DNA of 46,261 nt from Planctomycetota bacterium (GTDB lineage Bacteria > Planctomycetota > UBA1135 > GCA-002686595): positions 1-46,261 of the forward strand of contig JALWOP010000355.1 in assembly GCA_027083445.1 (NCBI GenBank), written 5' to 3'. The position numbers and the translations under genes are program-made. The notes under the pieces are model-generated. The model worked only from the letters and a program-made list of their open reading frames with translations, was not told the origin of the DNA and made no database searches. Below, piece by piece: positions 15,402 through 23,286 of this stretch (position 1 is the first letter of the stretch; each line of letters opens with the position of its first letter).

Positions 15402-15872
15402 ATGACCATGAAACGCCTCCTTCTCCCCCTGATCCTCCTGGCCGGCTGCGCCTCCACGCCGCCACCGCCCACCGTTTCTTTGCCGGAGAGCGCGGAGACC
15501 CTGGATGGTGGCCGGGTTCAGCTCGCCGGACGACCGGTCGCGCTGGTCTTCTGGCAGAGCTGGTGAAGAGGTTGCCTTCAAGAAGCGCCCCTGGTCCAGG
15601 AGGCGTACCGAACCTATGGAGAACGGCTGCCCATCCTGGGGGTCGTCGCCGGAGCCGACGGGAAGGTGGACGAGAGCGCGCTGCGTTTCACGATCGCCAA
15701 GTTGGGTCTCACCTACCCACAGATTCGAGACCGAGACGGACTCCTCACCGAGTTGCTCTCCGGCCGCAGCCTGCCGACCGTGGCGGTCCTGGACAGCGAA
15801 GGCCATGTGCGCTATTGGGGTCACGACCTGCCGGACTTCGAAGATCCGGCCTTCGAAGACCTGATGCGCTAA
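15402..15872 (+). CDS. Thioredoxin/TlpA-like lipoprotein, candidate selenoprotein (in-frame TGA)
   Basis: 156 residues if the TGA at 15564-15566 is read as selenocysteine. Start ATG 15402 or 15408 gives a lipoprotein signal ending LLAGC. The body is thioredoxin-like: VALVFWQSW, then TGA, then RGCLQEAPLVQ, matching the TlpA pattern F-W-x-x-W-C-x-x-C with the first Cys replaced by the TGA codon (U-R-G-C). The same frame then runs 102 codons without interruption to TAA at 15872, with YPQIRDRDG, the cis-Pro segment RSLPTVAVLD and GHVRYWG, all typical of TlpA/AhpC-TSA relatives. A stem-loop follows at 15586-15605. It would be a membrane-anchored periplasmic thiol/selenol redox protein. The alternative is a nonsense mutation at the catalytic Cys. 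No sel genes are in this window. Confidence 0.8.
15564..15605 (+). promoter_or_regulatory. Candidate bacterial SECIS (TGA plus downstream stem-loop)
   Basis: After the TGA (15564-15566) and 19 spacer bases comes an 8-bp stem: CGCC-CCTG (15586-15593), loop GTC, CAGG (15597-15600), a bulged A at 15601, then GGCG (15602-15605). The apex reads GGUC, as in the loop of the E. coli fdhF element, and lies about 27-30 bases after the TGA, within the range known for bacterial SECIS elements. Fold judged by eye. Confidence 0.6.
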
Positions 15873-15913
15873 CGTTCCACACCAGGTAGTCGTCTCTCGA
15901 GGCCCGGGCTGCA

Positions 15914-17107
15914 TCACTGGGTGACGTTCATGCGAATGGCTAGCCAGGGGGTCGCGCCGTAATTGCGGCAGGCACAGGCCACATCCATGTCCCCATCCCC
16001 GTCCCAGTCTCCGCCTAGAGCAGCCATGGGTTGCAGGTTGATCGGATACTGACCCGTCTCCTCGAAGACGGCCTGTCCGAGGTTGCGGTAGACATGCACC
16101 TGGCTTCCGTCGAGGGCGACGATGTCAGGAGAGCCATCTTGGTTCATGTCGCCGACCACGGTGGAACCATCGAACGCGGCCCCGTACTTGCCACCTGTGC
16201 TGAAGCTGCGGTTGCCGCTGTAGAGGGAGATCCAGAGCCCACCGGTGTAGTTGGGGAACTGGTCCGCGACAGCCGTGGCAAGGTCGAGGTCGCCGTCTCC
16301 GTCCAGGTCGGCCAGGGAGGCGAAGTCGCCTGGGGAGACCGATGTCGCTGAAGACGTGCTGAAAACCGCGGAGCCATCGCCCCACCAGACGCTGGTGGAG
16401 TTGCCCGCCCCCACGATCAGATCCACGTGTCCGTCCCCATCGACATCGGAGCAGGCGATTTCCCGCCCGGCCGTGATCGCGGAGGAGCCCCCTGCGGGGA
16501 TGGTTGCACCGAAGGTGCCGTCACCCTGGCCCAGGTGGGTCGAGACCCCGTAGTGGTTCGAGATGACCGCCAGGTCGAGGATTCCGTCCTCGTTCAGGTC
16601 GGCCGTGGAGACCGCGATGGGAAAGGGACCGTAGGCCTGGATCTCCTGGAGGAAGGTGAACCCGGCGGCGCCGTCGCCCAGGAAGATGTTGACCTTGTAG
16701 TTGGTGTTGCCGTAGAGATCCCATCCAGCTCCCAGCGTGACCGCGAGATCGAGGTTTCCGTCGCTGTTGAAATCTCCCGCAGCCAGGCCCCAGGGGCCTG
16801 GATCGCCGAAGCCCAGGGCGGCATTGAAATCATGGTCATCGTTGAAGCCTCCTAGTCCATCACCAAGGACAACGCAGACTTCGGGTCCAAGGATGCCGCT
16901 GGTGGCCAGGTCGAGGATGCCGTCGGCATTGAAGTCGGCGACTACCATGTCGCGCGGATCCTGGCCCGCGATCTGATAGTAGACGTCGCCTCCAAGCACG
17001 GGAGGAGGGCCGAGGCTCGGGACGCGAGAGGGTGCCGTTGGGAGCTGCGCTCCAGCGCCGGCGCATAGGAGGAGCAGACCTACCGAGGTGTGGGGTCCGT
17101 GTCTCAT
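15914..17107 (-). CDS. Secreted FG-GAP/VCBS repeat protein
   Basis: 397 residues from the ATG at 17107, which overlaps the stop of the upstream gene (ATGA) and gives a signal peptide (MRHGPHTSVGLLLLCAGAGAQ). The mature part is a run of FG-GAP/VCBS units with Asp-rich calcium loops such as DFNADGILDLA, DFNSDGNLDLA, DLNEDGILDLA, DVDGDGHVDLI, DLDGDGDLDLA and DWDGDGDMDVA, predicted to form a beta-propeller as in integrin alpha chains. Probably extracellular or surface bound. Last gene of the cluster that begins with the cytochrome conduit; it converges on the selenoprotein candidate. Confidence 0.9.
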   Translation of the reverse strand: MRHGPHTSVGLLLLCAGAGAQLPTAPSRVPSLGPPPVLGGDVYYQIAGQDPRDMVVADFNADGILDLATSGILGPEVCVVLGDGLGGFNDDHDFNAALGFGDPGPWGLAAGDFNSDGNLDLAVTLGAGWDLYGNTNYKVNIFLGDGAAGFTFLQEIQAYGPFPIAVSTADLNEDGILDLAVISNHYGVSTHLGQGDGTFGATIPAGGSSAITAGREIACSDVDGDGHVDLIVGAGNSTSVWWGDGSAVFSTSSATSVSPGDFASLADLDGDGDLDLATAVADQFPNYTGGLWISLYSGNRSFSTGGKYGAAFDGSTVVGDMNQDGSPDIVALDGSQVHVYRNLGQAVFEETGQYPINLQPMAALGGDWDGDGDMDVACACRNYGATPWLAIRMNVTQ

Positions 17108-18015
17108 TGGAACGTCACTTGAACCGCTGAGGTCATGTTGGAACCCGAGCCGCATGGGCTACCGTTGGGATCCCGGTACCAGGCCTGGAAGTAGCGCGTC
17201 TCACCGGCGGCCCAGCCACCCTTGGTGCGCAGTCCCGGCCCGAACACAGCCGTGCCCGAGGCATCGGGGACGTTGATCTCGAGCCGGATGATCGAGCCGC
17301 CGACACAGAGGAGTCCATCCCCCAGGGGGCTGCCCAGGCCGAAGTTGTTCGGCTGGGTGCCGACGAAGAGCAGGGCCGGCTGGCCGGGGAGCAGGTTCGT
17401 CGCGCTGAAGGTCAGGTCATCCGTGAGCACACTGGCGGACCCGGACGGGATCAACCAGGTACCTTGACCCGAGGAGTTGGCGCAGCCGAGTCCCGGGTCG
17501 GCATCGTTCCCGCAGGGGCAACCCGTTCCCGTCCCATCGCCCGCGCAGAAGGGCAAGAAGGGGGATGTGCGCGCGGCTTGTCCCCCCAGCATGTGTCCCT
17601 GGCGGTTGATACCTGCCGCCTCGATCTCGAACTTGCTCAGCACGACGTCCACTGGAGTCTGGCCGTCCGGGGAGAGGGGGGCGGTGAACTTGATCTGCAT
17701 GCTCACCCCCCAGTCGTGCCAGTTCCCGGGCAGATCGATGTCGATCTGAGTGGTATCGAAGGTCCAGGTGAGGCCCATCCCATCCCCATACCAGGGGAGG
17801 GTGAGGGAGGTGAAGGTACCGCTGCCGTTGGCGAAATCTCCGTTGGTGTAGGTCCACTCGAAGGTGCCCTGCATGAGCTGGGGGCTCTCCCAGGGGTGGG
17901 TGATGTCGGGGTCGAGCCAAACATCCTGGAGCTCGTAGGTAATGGTCATCGTCTGGCCCAGGGCGAGGGGGGCGGCGAGGAGGGCCAGGAGAGAGGCAAT
18001 CGCAGGAGTTCTCAT
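17104..18015 (-). CDS. Secreted protein with C-terminal Cys/Gly module
   Basis: 303 residues; the ATG at 18015 gives a clear signal peptide (RTPAIASLLALLAAPLALG). Residues to about 155 are a beta-rich domain (TITYELQDVWLDPD, FEWTYTNGDFANGSGTF) of unknown type. The rest is a modular domain: Cys-rich entry (FCAGDGTGTGCPCGNDADPG), a beta sandwich (LPGQPALLFVGTQP) and the ending FQAWYRDPNGSPCGSGSNM ... VQVTFQ. The same module begins the protein at 28565, and a relative appears at the right edge of the window. Likely a surface or secretion-related module of this lineage. Its stop overlaps the FG-GAP gene. Confidence 0.85.
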   Translation of the reverse strand: MRTPAIASLLALLAAPLALGQTMTITYELQDVWLDPDITHPWESPQLMQGTFEWTYTNGDFANGSGTFTSLTLPWYGDGMGLTWTFDTTQIDIDLPGNWHDWGVSMQIKFTAPLSPDGQTPVDVVLSKFEIEAAGINRQGHMLGGQAARTSPFLPFCAGDGTGTGCPCGNDADPGLGCANSSGQGTWLIPSGSASVLTDDLTFSATNLLPGQPALLFVGTQPNNFGLGSPLGDGLLCVGGSIIRLEINVPDASGTAVFGPGLRTKGGWAAGETRYFQAWYRDPNGSPCGSGSNMTSAVQVTFQ

Positions 18016-18149
18016 ACTTGGACGCGGGGTTGAGGGAGGCAGGACATGGCAGGAATGCAAGGTTCATGCCCAGCCACCGAAGGCTCGAGGGGGCCCGTTT
18101 CGCGAGGAGACTGTCCGATTGGTGGACACACGTCTACAACGTGGGCAGC

Positions 18150-19472
18150 CTACTCCTTGCCGTCAGGATGGCAGTTGTAGCAGGCCATGGTGTCATAAAC
18201 ATATCCGTTCACCTCGTCGTGCTTGTCGTCCATCTTGCTCTTGGTGTGGGCGTGGCAGTCGGTACAGGTGAAGACCGAGAAGTTGCCCGGCACCAGATGG
18301 CACTCGCTGCACGAGATGTCCTTGTGCTTGCCGGAGTCGATCGGGAAGTCGTGGTCGAAGGAGCCGCCGTACCAGGTGGTCGTCGAGTGGCAACCCTCGC
18401 ACTCGAAGGGGAACCCGAGAGCCTCGTGGTCGGGGTCGGTCGTCCCTTGGTATTCGGCAAGGTGACAGTCGACGCAGGGTTGGGAGATCCAACTGTGGTC
18501 GAAGCCGGCCCCCTGCCAGTGTTGCGTGCCATGGCATAGCTCGCAGGTGGTGGGAACGCCCAGGGCGACGTGGTCGGGATCGTTCGCGCTCTGGTAGTCG
18601 GAGAGATGGCAGTCGATGCAGGGTTGAGTGATCCAACCATGATCGAAGCGCGCTCCCTGCCAGGTCCAGGTTCCGTGACAGCGCTCACAGTCGGTCGGGT
18701 ATCCCTGGGCCTGGTGATTGGCCGCCGCCAGGTACTGGGCCTCGTGGCACCCGAAGCAGAGAGTTGGCAGCCCGGTGAACTGACCACCTACATGGCAGGC
18801 CTCGCAGTCGATGACGCCGTGCTTCCCGGTGAGGGGGAAGGTGGAGTGGTTGAACCCCGCGCCCCCCCAAGTCGTGGAGATGTGACAGCGGTCGCAGTTC
18901 GAGGTCCAGCCCTGAGCAAGGTGGTTGGGCTCCGTGGCTCGTGCCAGGTCCTCGCTATGGCAGGTGATGCAGTCGGGATCCAGGCCGGTGAAACGTCCAA
19001 CGGGTGCACCCTCATGGCATCGCCAGCAGGGAACGGCGGCATGGGCTCCAACCAAGGGGAAGCGCGTGCGTTCATGGTCCGCAATGGCCCCGCGTGGCCG
19101 CCAATCGTCCTGTCCATGGCAATCGGTGCAGTTCTGCCCGAGCTGCCCGAGGTGCACATCCTCGTGACACCCTGCGCAGCCCCGAGCTGCAAAGAGATCG
19201 ACCGGGCCGCGGTCGTTGTGGCAACGCAGGCACTCCGCCTGGGCGTGGGCTCCTTCGAGGGCCACGCCGGTCTCTGCCAAGTGGTCGAAGCTGAAGTCCT
19301 CGCGCAGTTGGTTCCAGCTCCCCTCCTTGTGGCAGAGGGTGCAGTCTGCCGGAAAGGTGTCATGGGGGACGACCGGGCCGCGTTCGGCATACCAGCCGTT
19401 GACGGGAACGTCTGCGGAGCGCGAGCAGCCGGCGGCCAGGAGGGAGAGGAATAGGAGTGTTCGCGGGCTCAT
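18150..19472 (-). CDS. 17-haem c-type cytochrome lipoprotein
   Basis: 440 residues with 17 CxxCH haem-binding motifs counted by eye, from CTLCH to CYNCH, and a lipoprotein signal (LLFLSLLAAGC). Many extra His residues (for example FDHSWISQ) can serve as second axial ligands. Two 48-residue units with two haems each (18414-18557 and 18558-18701) are near copies, followed by a partial third. As a lipoprotein encoded right after the outer-membrane barrel (TGATG overlap at 19472), it is a candidate for the outer face of an electron conduit, like OmcA/MtrC-type or OmbB/OmcB-type partners, though it is not obviously homologous to them. Confidence 0.95.
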   Translation of the reverse strand: MSPRTLLFLSLLAAGCSRSADVPVNGWYAERGPVVPHDTFPADCTLCHKEGSWNQLREDFSFDHLAETGVALEGAHAQAECLRCHNDRGPVDLFAARGCAGCHEDVHLGQLGQNCTDCHGQDDWRPRGAIADHERTRFPLVGAHAAVPCWRCHEGAPVGRFTGLDPDCITCHSEDLARATEPNHLAQGWTSNCDRCHISTTWGGAGFNHSTFPLTGKHGVIDCEACHVGGQFTGLPTLCFGCHEAQYLAAANHQAQGYPTDCERCHGTWTWQGARFDHGWITQPCIDCHLSDYQSANDPDHVALGVPTTCELCHGTQHWQGAGFDHSWISQPCVDCHLAEYQGTTDPDHEALGFPFECEGCHSTTTWYGGSFDHDFPIDSGKHKDISCSECHLVPGNFSVFTCTDCHAHTKSKMDDKHDEVNGYVYDTMACYNCHPDGKE

Positions 19473-21097
19473 CAGAAACCTCGCTGGAGATAGAAGCCAA
19501 TCACGGTCGTGTCCTGCTCGTCACCGAAGCGGCGTTCCGCATGGATGGAAAGGTCCCAGCCCCCCGCCGTACGCATGTCCCAGCGGACGCGCAAGCGGTC
19601 CTGGTTGAGAACCTCCTGATCACCGAAGAAATCGTGGTTCGTGTGCTGTCCGAGATCGAAATCGACCCGCCAGCTCCCGACAGATGCTGGGGCTCCAAAG
19701 GAGAACCGGCAACCGACCACATCGCTGAAGCGCCCCTCCTGGGTGAAAAGGGCCAGGCTCGACCGGCTGCGATCGAGGAATAGATCCCTTGCATCCGCAC
19801 GCAGCTCGACCCCTGTTCCCGAGGCGGTCTCATCATTCCAACGATCGAGACGCGCTGAGAGGCGCAGGTCACTGGTCACCTGCCGCCAACCGGATAGGGA
19901 GACGCGATCGCTGCGGTCGTTCGCAAGCTCCTGCTCGGTCACGTCTGAGAACTCGTTGCGCAGGAGCTGGGGAATGCGGAAGCGTGAGAGGCTGAGATTC
20001 AGACCCGCATCCGTTCCGATACGCCGGCCCAGGCCCGCGATGAACTGGGTCAACTCGGGCCCCGAGCCCTTGGCCGTATCTTCGCTGCCGTACAGATCGA
20101 TCCAAGCACCGGCCCAGGCGTTCCACTCCGAGCGCGGGTACCAGCGCACGTTGCCAAGCAAGAGGTCCCGGTCCGCGCGCCCCCCGTGCCAGGTCTTCTG
20201 ATACCCCCCGGTCATCGAGAGTTCCTCATGCTCCCCGCGGGTGTGGCGGTAGAAAGCCGATGTCTGGAAGTCGGAGCCGCTGCTGAAAGACTCGTTGGGC
20301 TCTGGCAAAAAGCCGACGCTGGCGCCGTAGCGATCCCCGTTTGGGAGGCGCTCGATCATCTGCACTCCGTCAAGGACGCCGAACTCGGGCACGTCTTTTT
20401 GTAAGAAACGGCCGACCTCAAAGCGGCGCGGGCGCTCCCGATCCCCGCCCCAGGCGTAGGAGAGACGATCGATGCGTAGGAAAGCGTCGGTCGAACCCTG
20501 GCCGTCGGGGGTATCGGAACGCTCGACTCCGTACTCGATATCGAGTTGAAACTCACCCCCGCGCCCCCAGGGGTTCCGTCCCCGCAGATCGAGCCCGCTG
20601 CGGGCGAAGAGGAAAGTGTCCCCGAAGCGTCCGTCGTCGGTCCATTCCGCGAAGTTCGACCAGCGCCCGGACCAGTGGGATTCCCGCTCCTCGGGGCTGG
20701 GTGGGGTGACCTTGGCGAGGAGGGGCACGTCGCTGTCCCAGGGGCCCTCCGGGTTGCTCCAAGCGGGGTGTTCCGGCTGGGCTGAGGGAGTGGGCTCACG
20801 ATCCACGGGAAGATCGATTTCAGCGGGGGTACCCGGGAGGATTCCCGAGGGATCGCCGTCGAGCTCGACCTGACACGAACGCTCGTCGACTGCGATCACC
20901 CGACCGCTGAGAGTCGTTCCTCCGAGGGGCAGAATGCGCACAGGATCCCCGGGCAGAATGGCACTCGCGGCACCCCGGTCGAGGTGAACCTCCGAGCCGA
21001 CGATGGCCGTCACCCGCGCTTCGAGGGTTTGCACCCCGCCCTCATTCTGTCCAAACAGCGGCGCGGTGAGCCACAGCAGCACCAACCAATACTTCAA
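19472..21097 (-). CDS. Outer-membrane beta-barrel, probable conduit porin
   Basis: 541 residues from a TTG at 21097 that overlaps the stop of the 26-haem gene (TTGA). Signal peptide KYWLVLLWLTAPLFGQ. Residues 25-95 form a small beta domain (EVHLDRGAASAILPGDPVRIL), then a Pro-rich linker, then from about 150 a barrel with alternating polar/aromatic strands (FQLDIEYGVERSD, YGASVGFLPEPN, ELSMTGGYQKTW, FYLQRGF) ending in Phe, the usual C-terminal signal for outer-membrane barrels. Lying between two multihaem cytochrome genes, it fits the porin of a porin-cytochrome conduit, as MtrB or PioB do. Direct homology to those cannot be judged by eye. Confidence 0.85.
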   Translation of the reverse strand: MKYWLVLLWLTAPLFGQNEGGVQTLEARVTAIVGSEVHLDRGAASAILPGDPVRILPLGGTTLSGRVIAVDERSCQVELDGDPSGILPGTPAEIDLPVDREPTPSAQPEHPAWSNPEGPWDSDVPLLAKVTPPSPEERESHWSGRWSNFAEWTDDGRFGDTFLFARSGLDLRGRNPWGRGGEFQLDIEYGVERSDTPDGQGSTDAFLRIDRLSYAWGGDRERPRRFEVGRFLQKDVPEFGVLDGVQMIERLPNGDRYGASVGFLPEPNESFSSGSDFQTSAFYRHTRGEHEELSMTGGYQKTWHGGRADRDLLLGNVRWYPRSEWNAWAGAWIDLYGSEDTAKGSGPELTQFIAGLGRRIGTDAGLNLSLSRFRIPQLLRNEFSDVTEQELANDRSDRVSLSGWRQVTSDLRLSARLDRWNDETASGTGVELRADARDLFLDRSRSSLALFTQEGRFSDVVGCRFSFGAPASVGSWRVDFDLGQHTNHDFFGDQEVLNQDRLRVRWDMRTAGGWDLSIHAERRFGDEQDTTVIGFYLQRGF

Positions 21098-23286
21098 CGG
21101 GATTCTCCATCACCAAAACCGTGGCAGTCCTTGCAGGACGTGCCCAGGGGTCGATAGCGGACCGCCCGGCCACCGCCAGGCAGGGGCCATTGCCGGTGGC
21201 AGGCGGCACAAGCGAGGTCTCGATGCTCACCGTCCAGATGGAAGCGCGAGCGGTCGTGGTCGAAGCGATCGGCGCTCCAGACTCGAGTCGTCCCGTGGCA
21301 CTCATCGCAGGAACGCTTCTGGAATTGCCCCGCGTGGGGGTCGGCATGACAGTCCGCGCAGCCGGTTCCCAGAGCCTGCTCATAGGTGCGTCCGCGTGCG
21401 TCGGGTACGAGGCGGGCGGCATGGCAGGCGCTGCACGAGGCCTGCGCATGCGCCCCTTCGAGAGCGAAAGACGTCTCGACTCCATGGTCGAAGCCGCGAG
21501 GCAATCTGCGGAAAGAGATCGTGTCGTGGCAGCGAGCACAGTCGCTGCCGAACTCGCCGCGGTGAGCGTCGGTGTGGCAGTCGGCACAGGCACTGCCTCC
21601 GAAGTGGTCGCGCGCGTGGGCGAAGCTGCGCCCGTCGGCCTGCGGCTCCTGGAGCGGCGGGTGGCAGCGCGCGCAGGCAGTCTGGGCATGAGCGCCATCG
21701 AGGCCAAACCCGGTTTCCGAGTGATCGAACGCCCCTACATCGGCGAAGGATTCGGTGTGGTGGCATTCGTCGCAGGTTGCCTCAGAGAAGACTCCCAGGT
21801 GGGGGTCGCTGTGGCACGAGGCGCAGGCACGGGGGTCTCCATCGACTTGGTCGGCGACAAACCCCAGGCTGCGACCGGTGCGAGGGTCCGCCGTCGCACT
21901 GCGTGGATGGCACGCCTCGCAGGCCGCGGTCAGGTGGGCACCATCCAGAGCAAAGCCGGCCCAGCGCTCGTGCAGAGAGGGATCGTCCTCGAATCGCGAG
22001 CAGGCGAAGCTCTGCGCATCGTGACACTGCGCGCAGCTGACGGTAGCGAAGGCTCCACGGTGTGCATCCGCATGGCAGGCGGAACATTCACTGGGGGTTC
22101 CGACGAAGATCGCTGGATCCCCCTTGTGGCACTCCTCGCAGGCCGTCTCTACGTGGGCTCCCACCAGGGCAAAGGCGGTTTCTGCGTGGCTTTCCAGGCC
22201 GAAGGTACAGGGCAGGAAACCATCCTGACTGTGGCAATCGATACAGCTAGAGCGCGGTCGACCAGCGAACTGGCCGGCGTGGGGGTCGTCGTGGCATGCC
22301 GCGCAGTCATCCGCGACACGACCGGGAAAGCGCAAGTCGAACGTGAGCGTGGAGTCGTGACACTCTTCGCACTCGAGGTCGTCGTGGGGGACTTCGAGGG
22401 GGAAACCGGTCCGGGCGTGCTGATCGGGGTCCAAGGAGGCGGGAACCCAGGCTTCGTTGGAGTGGCATTCGGCGCAGCCGTCTTCGGGTGATGCAGTACC
22501 GGCCGCGGCGAATGCGCTTTGGAAGGCAGAGCTGTGTGGCGAGTCGTGGCAGGCCTCACAGGTGCGTTCCGGCGGAGGGTCATGTCCGGCGACGGCCTCC
22601 ACGGAGTACTCGCCACTGTGGCAGTCGGCGCATTCCAGGCCCCCATGGGCTCCATCCAAGGCCAGGCCCCGGTCATGGCGGAAAGCAGTGAGCTCCTCGA
22701 AGGCGCCTTCCTGGCCGTGGCAGTCGGCGCACTCCCGGGCCATGGCGCCTTCATGGGGATCGTCGTGGCAGGTCGAGCAGTCGCGATCCAGGCCCATGAA
22801 GCGCGTGGCATCCTTGGGGAGGATCGGGATCTCCGCCCAGTTGTGGCAGTCGGTGCAGGCGAGTTCCTTGTGGGTTCCCTCGAGTTGATACCCGAGCAGG
22901 GTGTGGTCGAACTGGGTAGAGTCTTCGATACCGGCCAAGGCGAAGCTTCGCGCCGTGATCGGTGCGACGTCATCACCGTGATGTTCGAGGTGGCAAGTGC
23001 GGCAGGTTTCGGCCAGAGTCGAATCGATCAGGGAGCCGTGCAGGCCCTCGCCCGCTTCGATATCCCGGCCGATCTCCGCGTGACAGTCGAAACAGGCGTC
23101 GGCCATGGTCCCGCCGTCCTGTCCATGGCAGCGATCACAACCCTTCCCCCCGGCGAGATCGGTTTCCCGGGCGTGCACACTCGCCAGGGGTCCAGGACTG
23201 GTGCGCTCTAGGTCCTGATTGACCAGATAGAGCACCAGGACGAGGGAGGCGATCCCCACCAAGGTGCCTGCAGAGGCGCGGCGCAT
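21094..23286 (-). CDS. 26-haem c-type cytochrome, signal-anchored
   Basis: 730 residues with 26 CxxCH motifs counted by eye (CDRCH to CKDCH). The N-terminal hydrophobic helix (GTLVGIASLVLVLYLVNQ) lacks a clear cleavage site and may anchor it in the inner membrane. The motifs come in a repeating pattern: 'G-A-H' or 'D-G-A-H' segments (LDGAHGGLECADCH, LDGAHAQTACARCH, LEGAHAQASCSACH) alternate with DPHxGxF segments, pointing to growth by internal duplication. It probably carries electrons across the periplasm between the reductase encoded upstream and the barrel downstream. The start overlaps the reductase stop (TGATG at 23286). Confidence 0.95.
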   Translation of the reverse strand: MRRASAGTLVGIASLVLVLYLVNQDLERTSPGPLASVHARETDLAGGKGCDRCHGQDGGTMADACFDCHAEIGRDIEAGEGLHGSLIDSTLAETCRTCHLEHHGDDVAPITARSFALAGIEDSTQFDHTLLGYQLEGTHKELACTDCHNWAEIPILPKDATRFMGLDRDCSTCHDDPHEGAMARECADCHGQEGAFEELTAFRHDRGLALDGAHGGLECADCHSGEYSVEAVAGHDPPPERTCEACHDSPHSSAFQSAFAAAGTASPEDGCAECHSNEAWVPASLDPDQHARTGFPLEVPHDDLECEECHDSTLTFDLRFPGRVADDCAACHDDPHAGQFAGRPRSSCIDCHSQDGFLPCTFGLESHAETAFALVGAHVETACEECHKGDPAIFVGTPSECSACHADAHRGAFATVSCAQCHDAQSFACSRFEDDPSLHERWAGFALDGAHLTAACEACHPRSATADPRTGRSLGFVADQVDGDPRACASCHSDPHLGVFSEATCDECHHTESFADVGAFDHSETGFGLDGAHAQTACARCHPPLQEPQADGRSFAHARDHFGGSACADCHTDAHRGEFGSDCARCHDTISFRRLPRGFDHGVETSFALEGAHAQASCSACHAARLVPDARGRTYEQALGTGCADCHADPHAGQFQKRSCDECHGTTRVWSADRFDHDRSRFHLDGEHRDLACAACHRQWPLPGGGRAVRYRPLGTSCKDCHGFGDGESR

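Noticed and set aside
15363-15566. A 67-residue small protein ending at the TGA, or a frameshifted pseudogene
   Set aside because: The frame does not shift; both halves are in the same frame and join into a full thioredoxin fold at the redox site.
21121-22491. Long plus-strand open frame opposite the 26-haem cytochrome
   Set aside because: It mirrors the repeated CxxCH codons; low-complexity Val/Ala/Gly.
18150-23286. CRISPR array or other repeat locus because of regularly spaced similar DNA
   Set aside because: The repeats are coding CxxCH modules with unequal spacing, in one open frame.
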